From the NCBI GenBank assembly GCA_963771305.1, contig CAVYTS010000039.1, positions 248,001-312,000 on the forward strand: a stretch of 64,000 nt of DNA. The letters run 5' to 3'. Every line of letters begins with the position of its first letter. Position 1 is the stretch's first letter. Source of the DNA: CAJCIT01 sp963771305 (lineage in GTDB: Bacteria; Acidobacteriota; Terriglobia; Bryobacterales; Bryobacteraceae). Under the pieces are notes generated by a model that did no database searches, had not been told where the DNA came from, and saw only the letters and a list, made by a program, of their open reading frames with translations. Below are positions 28,584 to 37,889 of the stretch, piece after piece. The position numbers and the translations under genes were made by a program.

Positions 28584-29693
28584 TTAATTCACTTGCATGC
28601 GCCGGATGCGCAGCCAGGCGATGAAGTAGAACGCGGTTCCCAGCGCCGCGATCGCCAGCACGTCAAACCATGTGGCTGACCAGCCACTGCCGCGCAGGAA
28701 AGTGTCGCGGACAACGTCGATATAAAAGCGCGCCTGCACGAAATCGGAAACCCAGCGCAACCCGGCTGGGATGTTGGCGATGGGATAGATCAAGCCAGAC
28801 AGCAACATCGCAAACATGAAGCTGGCCATGGAAAGGATCTGAAGTGCCGTGGATTGGGACGGAATGGCCATGCCGATTAGCGTTCCGAAGCTGACGCCGC
28901 AGAACAGAAATGCACCTGTGGCGGCGAGGAAGGGGATGGGATCGCCGGCCAGTCGAATGCCGAAGATGAGACTTGCCTCAGCGACGAGGAGAATCCACTC
29001 TGCCGTGCCAATTACCTGTCCCGCGAGAATCTTCCCGAGGAGGAACTCGTGGGCGGAAATGCTGGAAACGTAGACCTGCAGGATGGTGCGCTGTTCGCCT
29101 TCGCGAGCGGCGGCGAGCACGGCCATCAGCGGCGGGAAGATCGACAGGGCGAGCACCAGGATTCCGGGGCCGTAATACTTATGCGAGTCACGGCCTGGGT
29201 TGAACCACAAGCGGGACTGTGCAGAGATGAGGTTGACCGACACGGCAGGCGGCGAGAGCTGGCTGTTGAACGACCCAAGGATGGCCTGGAGCTTGCCTTT
29301 GATGAGGTTCGCAGTATTCGTATCGGTGGCGTCGACCATGGCCTGAATGGGCGTGGGAAGGCCCCGGGCCAGGTCATGCTCGAAGCGTGGAGGCAGGACG
29401 AGCACGGCACGAGCGTACCCTTCGCGCAACGCAGTTTCGGGAGACATGCCATCGGGAAGAGTAAGCACCCGGAACGAAAGGGATGAGGCGGCGGCGGCGA
29501 GAGCGCGCGACTGGGGCGTCTGATCGAGATCCTGAATGGCCAGCTTCATGTCGCGGACGTCGAGGGAAATAGCGTTTCCGAGAAGAGCCAGCAAAATCAT
29601 GGGAAGCCCGAGCGCGAGCGTCAGGCCGAGCCGGTCGCGCCGGATCTGGGTAAGTTCTTTCCTCACCTGTGCCCGGATGCGGCGGGTGGTCAT
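28584..29693 (-). CDS. ABC-2 permease (first permease of export operon)
   Basis: A 369-residue permease with the same plan as the next gene: an N-terminal helix (LGLTLALGLPMILLALLGNA), a long external loop of about 130 residues, and about five helices from residue 170. The ATPase-contact loop reads AAREGEQRTILQVYVSSIS. It starts 4 bp inside the end of the ATPase gene and ends 1 bp before the next permease start, so it is translated together with both. The two permeases probably form a heterodimer with the fused ATPase. Confidence 0.88.
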   Translation of the reverse strand: MTTRRIRAQVRKELTQIRRDRLGLTLALGLPMILLALLGNAISLDVRDMKLAIQDLDQTPQSRALAAAASSLSFRVLTLPDGMSPETALREGYARAVLVLPPRFEHDLARGLPTPIQAMVDATDTNTANLIKGKLQAILGSFNSQLSPPAVSVNLISAQSRLWFNPGRDSHKYYGPGILVLALSIFPPLMAVLAAAREGEQRTILQVYVSSISAHEFLLGKILAGQVIGTAEWILLVAEASLIFGIRLAGDPIPFLAATGAFLFCGVSFGTLIGMAIPSQSTALQILSMASFMFAMLLSGLIYPIANIPAGLRWVSDFVQARFYIDVVRDTFLRGSGWSATWFDVLAIAALGTAFYFIAWLRIRRMQVN

Positions 29694-31648
29694 GCGGCAC
29701 CTTCGAGGGAGGCTTGGCGAGCCTTCGCGATGACCGCGAGGAAGACGTCCTGCAACGAGTATGCGCTCTGCCTGGCCGGTTCGGCTCGAATGCCGGCGTG
29801 ATTCAGTTCCATGCGCAGCAGCTCGATCTCCCTCTCTGGGATGTTATACGTGACAAAGTGGATGCGGTCGCCGAATAGAGACACTCGCCAGTGGTCGCGG
29901 TGGGATTGGAGCACCTCCAAAGCGCGCTGCGGCGAGTCTGTGCAGATCTCAAGAACGAAGCCCTCTTGTTCCGCCTTCACGCCACTGGGAGTGCCCTCGG
30001 CCACGAGTTGACCATCGACCATGAAGCCCAGGCGATTGCACTGCTCAGCCTCTTCCAGGTAATGGGTCGTGATCAATATTGCGGCGCCATCGTCGGCGAG
30101 ATCGTTGATCATGCGCCAAAAATCACGCCGGGCGAGAGGGTCGACGCCCGAGGTTGGTTCGTCGAGGAATATGACGCGTGGCTCATGTTGAATGGCCGCG
30201 CCGAATGCGACTCGCTGTTTCCAGCCGCCAGGAAGGCTGCGGGTCAGTAAACTACCGCGACCCGGAAGGCCGGAGAAGTCGAGAACCCAGCGGCGCTTCT
30301 CTTCGCGCTCCGCCCGCGGCACACCATAGACGGCAGCGAAAAAGTCGAGGTTCTCGGCGATGGTGAGGTCGTCATACAGCGAGAACTTTTGCGACATGTA
30401 GCCAATCTTGCGGCGCACTTGCTCAGAGCGCAGTTCGCTGCTTTCACCGGCGAGGCCGATGCGGCCGCGGGTCTCGGGCAGTAACCCACAGAGCATCTTG
30501 ATGGCAGTCGTCTTGCCGGCGCCATTCGCCCCCAGAAGGCCGTAGATCTCGCCGTAATGGACTTCCAGATTAAGGTCGCGGACTGCGGTAAATTCTCCGA
30601 ATTCTTTCCAAAGCCCTGCGCAGCCAATAGCGATCGAACCATCGGCGGGCTGCCGCGCGGACTTGCGGGGAAACGGTGTGTTGACGGCCAGAGGGCCGAT
30701 GCTAGAAATCTTCGAGACAAAGACGTTTTCGAGCGTGGGGAGATCGCCTTGCAGTTCGGCTGTGCCGAGGTGGGCCAATCGAAGTGCGTGGTTGATCTCA
30801 TGTGCGGCGAGCCGCTCATCGCCGACGAGGGCGTCGAGACGATCACCGAACCGCTGAACGTCGTGAATGGAAGAGAGCTCTGAGAGAACGGGCTCAGCCT
30901 TCTGCAGATTGACGCCGCGAACTTCCAGACGCCGGAGCCCCAGAGCTTTGCGCAAATCGCGTGGCGTACCGGATTCGATGATCTGCCCATCGAACATCAA
31001 CGCGACGCGATGACAGCGTTCCGCCTCGTCCAGATAGGGAGTCGCGATCAGGATCGTCATGCCTTGAGCGGAGAGCTGGGCCAGGGTATCCCAGAACTCG
31101 CGGCGGCTGACCGGGTCGACACCGGTGGTGGGCTCGTCGAGGAGCAGGATTCGTGGCTGCCCGATGAGGGCGCATGCAAGCGCGAGCTTCTGCTTCATTC
31201 CGCCGCTAAGACGTCCGGCCAGGCGACGGGTGAAGCGGGCCATGCCGAACATCTCCAGGTAGCGTGAGCCGCGAGTCCGAATCTCTTCGTCAGAAACGAG
31301 ACGCAGGCGGCCAATGTATTGTAGGTTCTCTTCGACGGTGAGGTCCTGGTAGAGGCTGAATGTCTGGGTGAGGTAGCCGACATCACGGCGGGCGTCGCGT
31401 GGCGGCTGCCCGTTCATGATCGCATGGCCGCCGGTCTGCGGCGTTACGCCACCGAGGATATTGAAGGCGCTTGTCTTGCCGGCACCGTCGGGACCGATGA
31501 TGCCGAAGATCTCACCTGTGTTGACCAATAAGTCGATTCCACGAACGGCCTGCACGTCTCCGTAGGATTTGCGTAACCCAGTCACTTGAATGGCGGCTTC
31601 GCGCGTGGAGTAGGGCGTTTGGTTGGCCGGTTGGAAGACTTGGGTCAT
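29690..31648 (-). CDS. Fused double ABC ATPase (RbbA/YhiH-like)
   Basis: A 652-residue protein containing two complete nucleotide-binding domains. Domain 1 has GPDGAGKT (Walker A, about residues 54-61), LSGGMKQK and ILLLDEPTTGVDP. Domain 2 has GANGAGKTT, LPGGWKQR (LSGGxxQ altered to LPGG) and VIFLDEPTSGVDP. A linker of about 90 residues joins them. No C-terminal permease part is fused, unlike E. coli RbbA, and two separate permeases follow. Family knowledge: the ATPase powers ABC-2 export through a tripartite system with the HlyD adaptor encoded just upstream. Confidence 0.9.
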   Translation of the reverse strand: MTQVFQPANQTPYSTREAAIQVTGLRKSYGDVQAVRGIDLLVNTGEIFGIIGPDGAGKTSAFNILGGVTPQTGGHAIMNGQPPRDARRDVGYLTQTFSLYQDLTVEENLQYIGRLRLVSDEEIRTRGSRYLEMFGMARFTRRLAGRLSGGMKQKLALACALIGQPRILLLDEPTTGVDPVSRREFWDTLAQLSAQGMTILIATPYLDEAERCHRVALMFDGQIIESGTPRDLRKALGLRRLEVRGVNLQKAEPVLSELSSIHDVQRFGDRLDALVGDERLAAHEINHALRLAHLGTAELQGDLPTLENVFVSKISSIGPLAVNTPFPRKSARQPADGSIAIGCAGLWKEFGEFTAVRDLNLEVHYGEIYGLLGANGAGKTTAIKMLCGLLPETRGRIGLAGESSELRSEQVRRKIGYMSQKFSLYDDLTIAENLDFFAAVYGVPRAEREEKRRWVLDFSGLPGRGSLLTRSLPGGWKQRVAFGAAIQHEPRVIFLDEPTSGVDPLARRDFWRMINDLADDGAAILITTHYLEEAEQCNRLGFMVDGQLVAEGTPSGVKAEQEGFVLEICTDSPQRALEVLQSHRDHWRVSLFGDRIHFVTYNIPEREIELLRMELNHAGIRAEPARQSAYSLQDVFLAVIAKARQASLEGAA

Positions 31649-31719
31649 GGCGGCAGGTCACGTCACCAGCAATGCGCGGCTCCCGCAATAGCTAGCCTTG
31701 GGACGGAACTGCCCGGTCC

Positions 31720-32991
31720 TCATTGCGACTTTCTGGGCACAACTGGCCAGACGGTCCCATCGACGAGAACCTCTCCATCGGCAGGCATACCGGGTTTGGC
31801 AAGACCAAAACCGGATTTCAATCCGAGCTTCACGCCCACGACTTGTTTCACACGATCGTTTTGAAAGTAGGTGTTCTCAGGCGTGAACGTGGCCTCCGGA
31901 TCAATACGCTGAACATACGCATCGAGCGGTTGTTTCGGAGCGGAATCAAGATAGACGCGGGCCGCCTGATCGAGCTTGACGCGTCCAATGAGTCCCTCGG
32001 GAATGTAGCCGCGCAAGTACACCTTAGCGAGATTGACCACGGTAAGAATGGGTGTGCCGGTGCCGACTACTTCACCCGGTTCGGCGGTTCGCGTGGCAAC
32101 TGTTCCATCGAACGGAGCGATCACCTTCAGGTCGGCGCGATTGGCGCGGGCTTCGTCGAGGCTGGCGCGGGCTCGATCCTCATCCGCCTGGGCTCCAGCC
32201 AGAAACGATCTCTGTTGGGTGATTTGAGCTTGCACGGTAGCCACCTGAGCGGCCCGAATCGGAGGATTAGAGAGAGTCGCTTGGGCTGTGTCGAGCAGGC
32301 CGCTCGCTGCTTCAACCTGACGATGAGCGGCGGCGAGAGCAGCTTTCTGAGCGGCAGCGAGACTCGCTTTTTCCTTAGCCTGGAGAACAGACACTTCGTC
32401 TTTCTGCACAAGCTCGTTATAGGCGTCCGCGGTGAACTCCGCGTAGTTGTAGCCGGCTTGGGCCTGGGCTTCCTGCGCTTCCGCAACGGCAAGATCGGCC
32501 TCGGCCTGCCTGACGCGCCCTTGCGAATCGGTTTGTGACTGGCCGACGGCGATTTCGTTCTGCTGCAGCTGCTTCTGCAAAACCGCGATCGCATCCTGAG
32601 CTTGCCGGACCTGCGCGACCGCCTGCCGTACCATGGCTTCGGATTGCTGTTCGCGAGCGCGAATCTGCTCGTCATCCAGGCGAGCGATGATCTGGCCGGC
32701 CTTGACGGCATCTCCCTCGCGAACTGTGATTTCGTTTATCCGGCCGCTGGTTTTGCAGGCCACGGCAGAATCGTCTGCCTCTATGCGCCCACTGAGGGAA
32801 ACGACGTTGGAAGGCGGCGAGGTCTGGCTGAAGACGGTCTTCCACAAAACCAAAGCGAGAGCGATCAGCCCGAGGATGACGAATGGGATAACGTGGCTGT
32901 GCGGGCGGGTTGAAACTACGTCAGATGTCTTGCCCGCAGGTGGCGAGCCGGGCTGGGGACCAGCATCCACCGGTGTCAGCACTGAACTCAT
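31720..32991 (-). CDS. HlyD/EmrA-type periplasmic adaptor of export system
   Basis: A 423-residue membrane fusion protein. One N-terminal helix (VIPFVILGLIALALVLWKTV, about 36-55) is followed by a biotinyl-lipoyl half (ISGRIEADD-type strand, ACKTSGRINEITVREGD). A long alpha-hairpin coiled coil spans about 110-265, rich in Ala/Gln/Glu. The second lipoyl half and beta-barrel follow (VIAPFDGTVATRTAEPGEVV, TVVNLAKVYLRGYIPE). It would link the inner-membrane permeases to an outer-membrane channel; no TolC-like gene is present here. It lies 71 bp upstream of the ATPase gene and 6 bp after the small gene at 32998. Confidence 0.9.
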   Translation of the reverse strand: MSSVLTPVDAGPQPGSPPAGKTSDVVSTRPHSHVIPFVILGLIALALVLWKTVFSQTSPPSNVVSLSGRIEADDSAVACKTSGRINEITVREGDAVKAGQIIARLDDEQIRAREQQSEAMVRQAVAQVRQAQDAIAVLQKQLQQNEIAVGQSQTDSQGRVRQAEADLAVAEAQEAQAQAGYNYAEFTADAYNELVQKDEVSVLQAKEKASLAAAQKAALAAAHRQVEAASGLLDTAQATLSNPPIRAAQVATVQAQITQQRSFLAGAQADEDRARASLDEARANRADLKVIAPFDGTVATRTAEPGEVVGTGTPILTVVNLAKVYLRGYIPEGLIGRVKLDQAARVYLDSAPKQPLDAYVQRIDPEATFTPENTYFQNDRVKQVVGVKLGLKSGFGLAKPGMPADGEVLVDGTVWPVVPRKSQ

Positions 32992-32997
32992 TAGAGC

Positions 32998-33270
32998 CTA
33001 TCGCACGCTACCGGAGCCAGGACCGACCATCTCCCGCTTAGCGTCGGTGGTGCCCTGGGTTTCTGGTTTCACTGCTTCATTCTTTAAGCTGACGAGCCGA
33101 AACGCTTCCTGGGATTGCTGAAACGCCTTGGCAGCATGTTCAAGCGCTTGTCGCGACAGTTCGCGGGCGCTCAAGTACTCGCCCTGTTCCTGGTGCGCAG
33201 CCGCCACCCTGTGTGCGTGCGCGGCCCTCTCATGTTGTTCGGCCGCTTTTCGATGGGATTCACCTGGCAT
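32998..33270 (-). CDS. Small Ala/His-rich helical protein
   Basis: 90 residues from ATG 33270 (AGAGG 8 bases upstream); the same frame is open further upstream but without codon logic. The first 60 residues are a repetitive helix (RKAAEQHERAAHAHRVAAAH) of a type often found beside stress or export genes in Proteobacteria and Acidobacteria and predicted to be a coiled coil. It has no known function. It begins the export operon, only 6 bp before the HlyD gene. Confidence 0.6.
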   Translation of the reverse strand: MPGESHRKAAEQHERAAHAHRVAAAHQEQGEYLSARELSRQALEHAAKAFQQSQEAFRLVSLKNEAVKPETQGTTDAKREMVGPGSGSVR

Positions 33271-33438
33271 CACTGATACCTCTACTACGAGTCTACGCAG
33301 TATGGGAGCAATCGGCGGTCCAACCGCTAAGTGACTGATCTGGAATGGTTTCTTGCGCCTTGAGAAAGCGGCAGGTGAGAAATGCCACCGTGCTCGCACG
33401 AGGAAGCGTGATTTGACGCAGAAGGGTGATTCGCGTTC

Positions 33439-34567
33439 TTACAAGCAAAGCTGCGACACGACGGCGCGAAGGTGCGCCACGCATTCGGTTAGCTCGGCAA
33501 CAGGAACAAACTCACCCGACTTATGAGCGACGGTCATGTCGCCCGGGCCAAAGACGATGGTTTCCGATGTCGCCTGCCGGAAGTGAGCGGCTTCCGAGCC
33601 GAAGGAGACCGTCGTCGAAGGCCGGCCGGAGACTGACTCCAACAGACCAGCGAGATCGCTGGTGAGGCGCCGGCTCGAAAGGCGGATCCATCCGCTTGAC
33701 ATCGAACCCGGCTTCAAATCCAGGATTAGCCGTTGCCAGTTGCGATAACTGCTCCTCAATGAGATCTGCAGCAAATGCGGGATTCTGACCGGGAACCGGC
33801 CTCCACTCGACGGTGATGCGGCATTCGCCAGGCACGATGTTTTTGGCCGTCCCTCCTTGAATCAGGCCGACATTCATGGTGGTGAAGGGAGGATCGAAGG
33901 TCGGATCAGTGAACTCAGCCAGCTTGGCGGCGACGTGCTCTAACTGTAGAACCACGCGAGCGGCATCGACAATCGCCGAATGACCGTGGGCGGGAAATGC
34001 ACTGTGAGCCTCTTTGCCTTTCACGGTGATTTCGGCCAGGGCATATCCTTTCCCGGCACGGACCGGCCGAAGACCGGTGGGTTCGCCAATGATCATGAAC
34101 CGGGACCGCATGGCGGACTTGGCGGCTAGGTGTTTAGCGCCGACGCAGCCGACTTCTTCATCGGCCGTTAGAACAAGCGCGAGCGGCTTCTGTAGACGTG
34201 CGAGATCCAGCTGCGACAGAGCCTCCAGCACGCAAGCGAGAAAACCCTTTACGTCACAACTGCCCCGGCCGTACAATGCGGCCGTCTTGAATCACCGGGT
34301 GAACAGCGGCTTGCCAATCGGGCTCGAAAGGCACAGTGTCGGTGTGGCAGACGAAGGCCAACTCGGCTGTGGTGCCGGGCGCGGACTTGCCGTGGCAACG
34401 AGGTTCGCCTTTGGGGTGCCGGATGAATCACGGTAGTTGTGAAGCTCTACTGTCCAGTAGCTCGGATCAAGGTAGCGGAGCACGTAATCGATCACCGGCT
34501 GGTTGCTCATCGACGAGACCGAGGGAATCGCGACCAGATCCAACAAGATGTCAGCTGCAGTCTGCAT
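33439..34567 (-). pseudogene. M20 deacylase (ArgE/DapE-like) at the end of the hut operon, three frameshifts
   Basis: The protein can be followed through four frames. The N-terminus from ATG 34567 reads MQTAADILLDLVAIPSVSSM. Next comes AELAFVCHTDTVPFEPDW, with the first metal-binding H and catalytic D. Then YGRGSCDVKGF and TADEEVGCVGAKHL hold the metal-bridging D and the catalytic Glu pair. The C-terminus ends at TAA 33439 (EAAHFRQATSETIVFGPGDM). Breaks fall near 34385, 34272 and 33690. All M20 catalytic residues survive, so the damage is recent or a sequencing artefact. In ArgE the substrate is N-acetylornithine. Here, next to hutF, an N-formylglutamate deformylase role is a fair inference. 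Confidence 0.75.
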
Positions 34568-34569
34568 GG

Positions 34570-35979
34570 TCAGGACATCCACAGGCGCCGCTGGAGCTCG
34601 GCTAAAGTCCTGGACAATCTCTTCTTCGCGAGCGTGGTGGCAATCCTGGATTTGCATTTCGCCGTCCACACAGACTTCCCGGATTGCGGTACGCTCCAGC
34701 GAGAATACGATGTGGTTGAGCAAGGAGGCCGGGTCTGCACCGGCAAGGCACGGGTCATTCAGATCAACTGTAAAGAAATCAGCGGGCTTACCGGTTTCCA
34801 GCGTGCCAACTGGAATTGCGAGCGCAGCGGCTCCGGACTCGGTGGCGCTTTCAAACAAGCGTTGCGCGAGCGCTGTTCTGCCGGACGGAGGCGCAAGGAC
34901 GGCGCGTTCGAGCCGGTTCATCCGCAAGTGGTATTCGAGTAGACGAGCATCCTCCAGCAAGTCGATCTGGATGTTGCTGTCGGAACCGAAACAGATGCCA
35001 ACGCGCGTTTTCAAAAAGCCGATCGGCCGGAACCGCGCCATCCCCGAGATTCCGTTCGCTGGTGGGGCAAGCGCAAACACGCGCTCCAGCATGGGCAAGC
35101 GCATGGACTTCCGCTTCGGGTGACATGAATGGCGTGGATGCCCGTGAAGCGTGAATTGAGCACACCGTTGTCACGAAGCAGTTCAATGGGGCGAAGGCCG
35201 TGCTCGGCCAGGCACTCCTCGATTTCGTCGGGCTGCTCCGACACATGCATGTGAAGAGGAAGATTGGCAGTGCGGGCGTATGAGGCAACTTCCAAGATGT
35301 AATCGAGCGGGAGTGCGCGTACGCTGTGGGGCGCGACGGCCACGGTGGCCTTGGCAGCCGGAAAGAGCAGTGGAGCGAAGGCACGGAGCGCTTCGGTGTC
35401 GGCGATAAAATCAGCCGGTCGTGGAGTGATGAACCGAGCTTGGCCCGGATTCGGAGGCTTGTTCCAGCCGGAACGCGCGTAGGCCGTACGGAGGAGGACG
35501 ATGCGCAGGCCAACTTCCGCTGCGGCACGGAGGACTTCGTGGCCGAGAAGGTTGCGATCCACGTAGGGAGTACCACCGGGAGCATGGTGCAAGTAGTGGA
35601 ATTCGCCCACGGTTGTGATGCCGGAAAGCAACATCTCGAGGAAGGCCATGCGAGCGACCGTATAGATGTCGTCGGGGGACAGGCGGTTTGCAGCGTGATA
35701 CATGGCTTCGCGCCAGGTCCAGAACGTGTCCCGCTCAGCCGTAGTTCGATGTTCTGTCCGAGCACGAATCGCGCGCTGAAAGGTGTGCGAATGGACATTG
35801 ACCAGGCCTGGAAGCAGAGCCCGATTCTTGAGCCGTAGGGCATTCTTCAGATCGTTCGGTTCGCGGGAGAAGCGGCGAATGATCCCGCTGGAGTCCGCGA
35901 TTATGGCTAGATCGGAATCGAACTTTCCCTGGTAGCAAGTCAGGTCGGCTAGCCAGCCGCTTTCGGCGTCAGCGCTCAT
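34570..35979 (-). pseudogene. hutF: Formiminoglutamate deiminase HutF, frameshifted
   Basis: Starts at ATG 35979, overlapping the end of hutI by 11 bp. The N-terminal half is continuous: NVHSHTFQRAIR (metal HxH), GITTVGEFHYLHH and LPLHMHVSEQPDEI. A frame change near 35125 leads to EAEVHALAHAGARVCACPTS. A second near 35015 leads to ICFGSDSNIQIDLLEDARLL, with the active-site Asp. A third near 34600 leads to the end ELQRRLWMS at TGA 34570. HutF converts N-formimino-L-glutamate plus water to N-formylglutamate and ammonia in histidine breakdown. Restoring three single-base steps gives a full-length protein of about 465 residues. Confidence 0.8.
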
Positions 35980-37230
35980 AGACGAGTCGGCCTCCAATGT
36001 ACACCGCGGCAGTCGATTCGATGCCAGCGAAATAGGCGATCTCTCGATAATCCTGGCAATCGTGGATGACGAAATCGGCCTGTTTGCCGGACTCAAGTGA
36101 ACCTATAAGGTCGCCTAATCCGAGGCTGTAGGCAGCGTTGATGGTGGTGGCGGTGATGGCCTCGGCCGGCGTCATGCCCATCTGCGTGGATGCCAGTGAC
36201 AAGACCAATGGGATGGATGGGATTGGGGAAGAGCCTGGGTTGAAGTCGGTGGCCAAAACGACCGGGAGGCCGGCCGCAATCATGGCCCGGGCTGGTGCGA
36301 ATCGTTTGCAACCAAGCGTATAAACGGAGGCCGGCAGCAGCACGGGCTGAACATTCGCAGCGCCAGAGCGGCGATGCCGGATGCATCGATCTGCTCCAGA
36401 TGATCGGCCGTGGTTGCTCCGACCGACGCGGCCATCTCAGAAGCGCCGGAACGGGAAAGCTGGTCCGCATGGACGCGCAAACCGAAGCCGAGCTGCCGTG
36501 CCGCGCGGAGAATCCTCGAGGACGTGGCGACATCGAAGATCTTCGGCTCGCAGAAAACGTCGCAATACTTGGCCAAGCCTTCGGCAGCGACGGCCGGGAG
36601 CATGTCATGAATCACCAAGATCAGCGTATTCGGCCGTGCGGCCGCGATACTCATCGGGGACTTCATGCGCGCCGAGAAAGGTGGGGACATAACGCAGTGG
36701 GCCAAATTGATTGAGGCGGCGAATCACGCGCAGCATCTTTAGTTCGTCGGCGAGAGACAAGCCATAGCCGGACTTTCCTTCTAGCGTGGTGGTTCCCGTT
36801 CGGAGAAACCAATCTGCATAACGACGAGCCATTTCGAACAACTCGTCCTCGGACGCTGCGCGGGTTTTTCTGACGGTGGAGCGGATGCCGCCGCCGGCAG
36901 CGGCGATTTGTTCGTAGGTCGCGCCGGCCGCGCGCAGCTCAAACTCGTCGACGCGAGTGGCAGCGAAGACGGGATGTGTGTGCGCGTCGACGAAACCGGG
37001 GAGCACCACGCGGCGCCGAGCGTCGACGACTGGACAGTCCGCGGGAAGCTTTGGCTCCAATTCCGACCGAGCGCCAGCCGCGACGACTTTTCCGTCGCGA
37101 ACGAGTAATGCGCCGTCCGGAAGGATCGACAGCTCCCTCAGCTCTTCGTTGATGCGCGGGCGGGCGGGACCCGCGAGCGTCAGAATCTGGCTGCAGTTAG
37201 TGACGGCAAACGTTTCGTGGCGGGACTCAC
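35969..37230 (-). pseudogene. hutI: Imidazolonepropionase HutI, frameshifted
   Basis: Three frames cover the protein. The first runs to TFLGAHEVPDEYRGRTAEYA and includes FVDAHTHPVFAATR (metal HxH). The second carries LGFGLRVHADQLSRSGASEM and TTADHLEQIDASGIAAL. The third starts at LLPASVYTLGCKRFAPARAM, holds ATDFNPGSSP with the active-site Asp, and ends at TGA 35969. Breaks are near 36640 and 36350. The start is also unclear: the reading frame of the N-terminus has no ATG/GTG/TTG after its upstream stop, so GTG 37230 would need a further shift. HutI hydrolyses imidazolone-5-propionate to N-formiminoglutamate, the step before HutF. Confidence 0.8.
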
Positions 37231-37241
37231 GAATTCAATGA

Positions 37242-37889
37242 CTAGCCTTCCTTCGCGCGAGCTGCGATCTGCGCCAGGCTGCCAGTGAGGCTGCTGTCGA
37301 GACGAGAATATCTGGCAAAAACTTCCCCGTACAGATCCAAGAGACGCTCGGTGTCTTCGTCTTCCGTTGGTTTAAGGCCTCGCACATTAGCTTCGACATT
37401 CAGTAGGAGTGATCTCGCTGCGGCGCGGAGAAACTCCAAAGAGGTTCCCAGGTCGCTCAGCACAACGCCTAGTACTTCGCGCTCGGCACCGATGGCCAAT
37501 TCGGCCAGATCCAGCGCGCGCCCTGCAGCCTCAAGCGGGACTCGCGCGGATTCGATCAGAGCGGAGTGGCGAGCTGCGTCGCGTGTAGTTCTTTCCTCAT
37601 CGTCAGCCGTAGGGAGCCGCAAGGCAGCAATGTAGGAGTCGAATGCGGCGATGTCTTCGTCGGCCGTTCCGCGGCAAAGCGCGATAAGTTCGACGGTTCG
37701 TTCCTTGAGCGCAGTGACAGCGGCACCTGGTCGCTTCTTTTCAGTGATCGCCAGACACATCTGCAGCAGTGCGCCGGCAAACGACACCGCCACCGCAGCG
37801 AGCGCGCCACCGCCGGGAGTGGGAGAGTCATTGGCGATGCGGTCCTCGAATTGTTGAAGAGTCAAATCCCGGACGGAGGGAGGAGTCAA
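37242..37889 (-). CDS. Cyclodeaminase/cyclohydrolase family protein (FTCD C-terminal-like)
   Basis: A 215-residue, mostly helical cytoplasmic protein starting at TTG 37889, which overlaps the hutU stop as TTGA. The signature SPTPGGGALAAVAVSFAGAL near residues 22-41 is that of the formiminotransferase-cyclodeaminase domain, which deaminates 5-formimino-tetrahydrofolate. No formiminotransferase domain is fused to it or encoded nearby. The downstream hutF instead suggests direct deimination. It may therefore serve one-carbon recovery with a partner elsewhere. The reading frame is intact, unlike the three genes that follow. Confidence 0.88.
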   Translation of the reverse strand: MTPPSVRDLTLQQFEDRIANDSPTPGGGALAAVAVSFAGALLQMCLAITEKKRPGAAVTALKERTVELIALCRGTADEDIAAFDSYIAALRLPTADDEERTTRDAARHSALIESARVPLEAAGRALDLAELAIGAEREVLGVVLSDLGTSLEFLRAAARSLLLNVEANVRGLKPTEDEDTERLLDLYGEVFARYSRLDSSLTGSLAQIAARAKEG

